Origin: Nocardia thailandica NBRC 100428
GTDB taxonomy: Bacteria > Actinomycetota > Actinomycetes > Mycobacteriales > Mycobacteriaceae
Assembly (NCBI RefSeq): GCF_000308795.1
Contig: NZ_BAGK01000033.1
Span: 1-39,482, forward strand
DNA length: 39,482 nucleotides
Direction of reading: 5' to 3'
Made by a program: the position numbers and the translations under genes. Under the pieces are notes generated by a model. It was not told the DNA's origin and did not search any database. It saw only the letters and a list, made by a program, of their open reading frames with translations. Position 1 is the first letter of the stretch. Each line of letters opens with the position of its first letter. Shown here in pieces: positions 35,071-39,482 of the stretch.

Positions 35071-37098
35071 TCAGACCGCGGGTTCGGACTGGTCGGGGGC
35101 GGGCGGTGGGGTGGGGGCGCCGAGAGGGGGATTGGCGAGGATGCGGTCGGCGAGGGCCGTGAGGACGGCGGGGTCCTCGATGGTGGCGGGGGGCTCCACG
35201 TGTTCGCCCGCGGTGAGCTGGCGGATGGTCTTGCGCAGGATCTTGCCGGAGCGGGTCTTGGGCAGGCCGGTGACGACGACGGCGTCGTACAGGGTGGCGA
35301 TGGCGCCGATCTGGGCGCGCACCCGCTCGGCGAGTTCGGCGCGCAGGACGTCGGGGTCGACGTCTACGCCCTGCTTGAGCACGACGTAGGCCAGCGGCAG
35401 ATGTCCCTTGAGCTCGTCCGGAACGCCGATCACCGCGCACTCGGCCACGGCCGGATGCCCGGAGATCGCCGCTTCGATGCTGCCCGCGGACAGGCGGTGC
35501 CCGGCCATGTTGATCACATCGTCGCTGCGGCCGAGGACGTAGAGGTAGCCGTCCTCGTCGAAATGCCCGGAGTCGCCGGTCAGGTAGTGCCCGGGGAACG
35601 CCGACAGGTACGAGCGCACGAACCGCTCGCGGTCGCGCCACAGGCCGGTCAGCGTGCCGGGCGGCAGGGGGAGGCCGATCACGATGTTGCCCTCGGTGCC
35701 CGCGGCCACCGGGTTGCCGTTGGCGTCGAGCACCCGCAGCCGGTATCCGGGGACCGGCACGCACGACGAGCCCGGCTTCACGGGCAGTTCCTGCAGGCCG
35801 AGGGGGTCGGCGCAGATCGGCCAGCCGGTCTCGGTCTGCCACCAGTGGTCGACAACGGGCGTGTCGGGATGGTCGGCGAGCAGGGTGTCGCTGGCCCATT
35901 CGAAGGTGGCCGGGTCCAGCCGCTCCCCGGCGCAGAACAGCGCGCGCAGCCCGGACAGGTCGTGGCGGCGGGCCAAGGCGGCCTCCGGATCGGCCCGGCG
36001 GATGGCGCGCAGCGCGGTCGGCGCCGTGAACAGGACCCGGACGTTGTTCTCCTCGACGACCCGCCAGAACACGCCCGCGTCCGGCGTGCCGACCGGTTTG
36101 CCCTCGTAGAGCACCGTCGTCGCGCCGACGAGCAGCGGCGCGTAGACGATGTAGGAGTGGCCGACCACCCAGCCGACGTCGGAGGCGGCCCACATGACCT
36201 GACCCGGTCCGACGTCGTAGATGTTGCGCATCGACCAGGCCAGCGCCACCGCGTGCCCGCCGTTGTCGCGGACGACGCCCTTGGGCTTCCCGGTGGTGCC
36301 GGAGGTGTAGAGGATGTAGAGCGGATCGGTCGCCGCGACCGGCACCGGCTCGGTGGCCGGCGCGTCGCGGACCGCGTCGTCCCAGTCCAGCCAGCGCGCG
36401 GCCACGGTCTGCTCGGAGGACGGCAGCACGTCGGTGGCGGGCTGGGGCGCGGGGAAATCGATGGTGGGGAACTGGGGACGCTGCTTGACCAGCACGGTGC
36501 GGACCGAGGCGGTGGTCGTCAGGTCCAGCGCGGCCAGCACGATCGGCGGGTAGTCGATCTGCCGGCCGGGTTCGAGTCCGCCGGACGCGGTGATGACCAG
36601 GACCGGTTCGGCGTCGTCGATCCGGGCGGCGAGTTCGGGCGCGGCGAACCCGCCGAACACCACCGAGTGCACCGCGCCGATGCGCGCGCACGCCAGCATC
36701 GCGATCACCGATTCCGGAATCATCGGCAGATAGATCACGACCCGGTCGCCCGCCCGCACGCCCAATTCGCGCATGGCTCCGGCGAAGTGGGAGACGGCGT
36801 CGAGAAGTTCGGCGTAGGTGTAGACGGCACGTGAATCCGTCATAGCGGACTCATATATGAGCGCAGCCTGATCGGCGCGCCCGCCCTCGGTGAGAGTTCC
36901 GCCACGTACGTGCCGATCGAGTGCGTTGGCACACGTGTTCAGCCTGCCGTCGGGAAACCAGCGGGCCAGCTGCTTGTCGGCCGTGTCGACGATCTGCTCG
37001 GGCGCGAGCACCCATTCGATCTCCTGAGCAGCGCGTGACCAGAACTCGGCAGGGTCGACCAGGCTGGTCTGATAGACCGGCCGGTACTCGTGCTTCAC
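35071..37098 (-). CDS. prpE: Propionyl-CoA synthetase-type acyl-CoA ligase
   Basis: A 675-aa AMP-forming enzyme activating propionate (or acetate) to its CoA ester. It starts with the short-chain ligase N-terminus [20 protein letters not shown]. Motifs: [13 protein letters not shown] (about 262-274), [29 protein letters not shown] in part, [13 protein letters not shown], and [10 protein letters not shown] with the catalytic Lys at 619. The sequence fits the PrpE/ACSS3 group better than acetyl-CoA synthetase ([21 protein letters not shown]), but substrate is not proven. GTG 37098 or TTG 37104 could start it: GGGAG lies 8 nt before the TTG and GGGG 6 nt before the GTG. The disordered tail is Pro-rich. 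It precedes prrA on the same strand. Confidence 0.88.
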   Translation of the reverse strand: MKHEYRPVYQTSLVDPAEFWSRAAQEIEWVLAPEQIVDTADKQLARWFPDGRLNTCANALDRHVRGGTLTEGGRADQAALIYESAMTDSRAVYTYAELLDAVSHFAGAMRELGVRAGDRVVIYLPMIPESVIAMLACARIGAVHSVVFGGFAAPELAARIDDAEPVLVITASGGLEPGRQIDYPPIVLAALDLTTTASVRTVLVKQRPQFPTIDFPAPQPATDVLPSSEQTVAARWLDWDDAVRDAPATEPVPVAATDPLYILYTSGTTGKPKGVVRDNGGHAVALAWSMRNIYDVGPGQVMWAASDVGWVVGHSYIVYAPLLVGATTVLYEGKPVGTPDAGVFWRVVEENNVRVLFTAPTALRAIRRADPEAALARRHDLSGLRALFCAGERLDPATFEWASDTLLADHPDTPVVDHWWQTETGWPICADPLGLQELPVKPGSSCVPVPGYRLRVLDANGNPVAAGTEGNIVIGLPLPPGTLTGLWRDRERFVRSYLSAFPGHYLTGDSGHFDEDGYLYVLGRSDDVINMAGHRLSAGSIEAAISGHPAVAECAVIGVPDELKGHLPLAYVVLKQGVDVDPDVLRAELAERVRAQIGAIATLYDAVVVTGLPKTRSGKILRKTIRQLTAGEHVEPPATIEDPAVLTALADRILANPPLGAPTPPPAPDQSEPAV

Positions 37099-37428
37099 GT
37101 CCAACCCCGTGACTCCCTAGCCTCGCCTCGTTGCCCGCTCGATAGATCGTGATGATTGTGGCAGACTTCACGCGACACTCGACGGGGTGCCGCGACCTTT
37201 GGTTTTGCCTGGAACAGGCAGGTCATCGCGCGGACCTTTGCCGGGGGTCTGCCAAGAAGTTATTGATCCGTTAGAATCTGATGTCACTTATTCGGGCAGT
37301 CGTAGACGCAATTTCTCGGCCAGCCGCAGTTCTCGGCCAGCTCCGCCTGGCGAGCCGACATGCGCCCGCTGCGCATGTGGAGCCGCTGATGGCGCTTGGT
37401 AGAGGCCAGTTTGGAAAGTGAGTGGGAG
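37099..37428. other. 330-bp divergent gap before the conservon-type kinase gene
   Basis: No gene is seen. The central part is less GC-rich and holds the best vegetative-type -10 in the window (TAGAAT, 37272-37277). A GCCTG-GAA-CAGGC hairpin lies near 37208-37220. The 150 bp after the -10 would be the leader of the kinase gene and contain a repeated TTCTCGGCCAGC (near 37314-37325 and 37332-37343). Confidence 0.45.
37272..37277 (+). promoter_or_regulatory. -10 hexamer TAGAAT, probable promoter of the sensor kinase gene
   Basis: TAGAAT matches the extended consensus well. CTGCCA (37249-37254) is 17 bp upstream as a weak -35. The predicted leader is about 145 nt. Confidence 0.5.
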
Positions 37429-39482
37429 ATGCGTGACGCCGCTAGGTCCGGCAGCAAGCGCTGGGCGCTCGGCAACTGGGACCTGCGATGGAAGGTTACG
37501 GCCGTGCTGGCCGTGCCGCTCGCGGTCGCGGTCGGGCTCGGCGTGTCGAGGATTACCTCGGAGTTCTCCGAGGCCAACCGCCTGTCGGAGATCAGCGAGC
37601 AGGTCGACGCCCTGCCCGCGGTCACCTCGCTGAGCGCCGTCTCGGCGCGTGTCGCCGGTGGCCAGATGGTCCAGGTCGGGCCGATGACCATGGTCACCGA
37701 CCAGGACCTCGCCGACCTCGACGGCGCGATCGCCGCGGCCGAGGCCAAGCTGGGCAGCCTGTCCCCGCATCCGGAGTCGCACGCCGCCTTCGAGGCGATG
37801 ATCGGCCAGGCCAAGAACGTGCGGGCGCAGGGCAAGGCGCCGACCTCGGCGCCCGAGACGGCGCTGGCCGGCGTCGAGCAGGTCCGCAAGAACAGCGTCT
37901 CGGTGGTGGAGAGCACCGTCGCCCAGGTCAGCAACCCGGTCATGGACGCGGCCAAGCTGCGCCTGGTCGACTCGCTGAACACCCGCGCCGTGCTGGTCGG
38001 CGAGCTGGCAGGCATGGCCGAGCTCACCCGCAACCCGCAGGCGGGCCTGAGCCGCTACCTCACCGCCGTGAGCACCGAGCAGCACATGCTCGGCGTGCTC
38101 GCCAACCGCTTCCCGCAGGGTGACCAGGTCATCGCCAACCTGCGCGCCGAGGCCGACAAGCGCCAGTCGCTGCTGTCTCCCGAGGAGCTCAAGGCGGGCA
38201 AGCTGCCCGTCGGCGACATGAAGAACTCGCTGGTGGCCAGCCTCACGTCCTACGCGGGCGTCGTCGACCAGGCCACCTCCGACATCGAGGCCCAGATGGA
38301 GGACCTGACCACCACGGCCTCCACCGGTGCCTGGACCTACACCGCGGTCGTCATCGCGACCATCCTCGCCGCGCTGCTGCTGGCCGTGTTCGTGGCCCGC
38401 TCGATGATCGTGCCGCTGCACCGCCTGCGTCTGTCGGCGCTGCGCGTGGCCGAGTCCGACCTGCCGCACGAGGTCGCCCAGCTCCGTAACGGCGCCGCCC
38501 CCGAGGACGTGCCGCTCGAGCCGATGCCGGTCCGCTCCGACGAGGAGATCGGTCAGCTGGCCCGCGCCATCGACGACATCCACGGTCAGGCGCTGCGCCT
38601 CGCGAGCGATCAGGCGCAGATGCGTTCCCAGGTCAACGACATGTTCGAGACCCTGGCGCGCCGCTCCAAGTCGCTGGTCGACCACCAGCTCACGCTCATC
38701 GAGGCGATGGAGTACGACGAGAAGGACCCGCGCCTGCTCGAGAACCTCTTCCGCCTCGACCACCTGGCCGCCCGCATGCGGCGTAACGGCGACAACCTGC
38801 TGATTCTGGCCGGTACCAAGCAGCGCCGGACCAAGTCCGCGCCGGTCGAGATCGCCGACGTGCTGCGCGCCGCCATCTCCGAGGTGGAGGACTACGAGCG
38901 CGTCAAGCTGGGTGCCACCCCGCGCGGCTCGCTGGTCGAGCCCGCCGCCTCCGACCTCGCGCACCTGTTCGCCGAGCTCCTCGACAACGCGCTGCGCGCC
39001 TCGCCGCCGGAGACCGACGTCAAGTTCACCTTCGCCCAGGCGCACGACCAGGGCCTGCTGATCGAGGTCGCCGACCGCGGTATCGGCATGCCGCCCGCGG
39101 AGATGTCGGAGATCAACCGCAGGCTCGAGCAGACCGCCGAGCCCGGCCCGGACACCGCCCGCCACATGGGCCTGTTCGTGGTCGGCCGCCTCGCCGATCG
39201 CCACGGCCTGACCGTGCGGCTGCGCCCGACCTTCGACACCGCCCGCGATCCCGGCGTCACGGTCACCGTGCACGTGCCGGTCGGCCTGATCGTCAGCGGC
39301 GGCAACGGCCCGGTCATCGCGCCGGTGCAGCCCTCGCCGTCCCAGCCGCAGCGCCCCGAACAGCAGCAGCGCCCGCAGGCGCCGCAGCAGCCGCAGCCGA
39401 GCACCATGCAGACCCGCGGGGTCACCCGCACCCCCGGCGGCAACATGATGGTGACCGTCGACCCGGGTGTCAGCGGTCCGAT
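37429..39482 (+). CDS. Nitrate/nitrite-sensing-type histidine kinase (conservon CvnA-like), runs off the right edge
   Basis: At least 684 codons, open to the window end. ATG 37429 follows GGAAAG at 10 nt. Layout: helix 1 (VTAVLAVPLAVAVGLGVSRI, about 23-42), a large helical outside sensor domain of the nitrate/nitrite-sensing type (to about 300), helix 2 (VVIATILAALLLAVFVARSM, 305-325), a HAMP-like region with DEEIGQLARAID, a dimer region RRSKSLVDHQLTLIEAMEYDE without a classical HELRTP box, and an ATPase domain (LLDNALRASPPETD, ADRGIGMPPAEM, GLFVVGRLADRHG). The C-terminus becomes Pro/Gln-rich. This is the architecture of Rv3365c and Streptomyces CvnA, which head conservons with roadblock, DUF742 and GTPase genes; those would lie outside the window. 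Confidence 0.9.
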   Translation, partial: MRDAARSGSKRWALGNWDLRWKVTAVLAVPLAVAVGLGVSRITSEFSEANRLSEISEQVDALPAVTSLSAVSARVAGGQMVQVGPMTMVTDQDLADLDGAIAAAEAKLGSLSPHPESHAAFEAMIGQAKNVRAQGKAPTSAPETALAGVEQVRKNSVSVVESTVAQVSNPVMDAAKLRLVDSLNTRAVLVGELAGMAELTRNPQAGLSRYLTAVSTEQHMLGVLANRFPQGDQVIANLRAEADKRQSLLSPEELKAGKLPVGDMKNSLVASLTSYAGVVDQATSDIEAQMEDLTTTASTGAWTYTAVVIATILAALLLAVFVARSMIVPLHRLRLSALRVAESDLPHEVAQLRNGAAPEDVPLEPMPVRSDEEIGQLARAIDDIHGQALRLASDQAQMRSQVNDMFETLARRSKSLVDHQLTLIEAMEYDEKDPRLLENLFRLDHLAARMRRNGDNLLILAGTKQRRTKSAPVEIADVLRAAISEVEDYERVKLGATPRGSLVEPAASDLAHLFAELLDNALRASPPETDVKFTFAQAHDQGLLIEVADRGIGMPPAEMSEINRRLEQTAEPGPDTARHMGLFVVGRLADRHGLTVRLRPTFDTARDPGVTVTVHVPVGLIVSGGNGPVIAPVQPSPSQPQRPEQQQRPQAPQQPQPSTMQTRGVTRTPGGNMMVTVDPGVSGP

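Noticed and set aside
34904..36691. Fusion of PrrA to a 590-residue N-terminal region
   Set aside because: The upstream part is a frame shadow of the acyl-CoA synthetase; PrrA starts cleanly at GTG 34903.

Overview
The window is high-GC actinobacterial DNA, most likely from a Nocardia or a close relative in the Mycobacteriales. The evidence is the strong GC/third-position bias, many GTG starts, and families typical of this order: Rpf, SepH, PrrAB, DUF3027, DUF2530, DUF2537 and a conservon-type kinase. From memory, the gene order broadly follows the Mycobacterium tuberculosis segment Rv0862c to Rv0903c: helicase-like Rv0862c, Rv0863, rpfA, cspB, Rv0875c, the Rv0876c transporter, Rv0877, Rv0879c to Rv0882, sepH, serC, citA, gltA2 and prrBA. 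It is therefore mostly a conserved chromosomal backbone with a few lineage-specific insertions. I saw no tRNA, rRNA, insertion sequence, prophage or CRISPR array.

Layout. 1-3.4 kb: the end of a gene cut by the window edge, a secreted M1 metallopeptidase, a coiled-coil protein and a small lipoprotein. 3.4-8.1 kb: a helicase-associated/WYL protein, a tiny conserved ORF, an Rpf muralytic enzyme with a 363-bp regulatory leader, a small membrane protein and the cold-shock protein CspB. 8.1-16 kb: a secreted DUF2771 protein overlapping an MFS gene, a glutaminyl-peptide cyclotransferase lipoprotein, and, divergent from it, a DUF3027 protein with an Ala-rich tandem-repeat tail followed directly by a large Hsp90-like (GHKL) ATPase. 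16-23.3 kb: TetR, DUF2530, MarR, YccF, a TrmH-family methyltransferase with DUF2537, a DUF6928-like protein, the division protein SepH, SerC and a duplicated-domain protein.

23.3-29.6 kb is metabolic: a polysaccharide deacetylase, citrate synthase CitA, pyridoxamine phosphate oxidase PdxH, an MFS exporter, the main citrate synthase GltA2 and an FKBP-type isomerase. 29.7-34.9 kb holds a Mce-associated-like membrane protein, a YhgE/Pip-like lipoprotein, a secreted glycine-zipper protein and the PrrA/PrrB two-component system. 35-39.5 kb holds a propionyl-CoA synthetase-type enzyme and the start of a nitrate/nitrite-sensing-type histidine kinase that runs off the right edge and probably heads a conservon.

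Regulation is the most informative layer. At least ten start codons lie 6-7 nt downstream of a TANNNT hexamer, the signature of leaderless transcripts. A perfect CRP-type site and three TGTGAC boxes lie upstream of rpf. A perfect 18-bp palindrome sits between the small membrane gene and cspB. Two distant terminators share a 19-nt identical arm. The best candidate for an undescribed system is the DUF3027 / Hsp90-like ATPase pair, which shares a 17-bp divergent promoter with the cyclotransferase gene.
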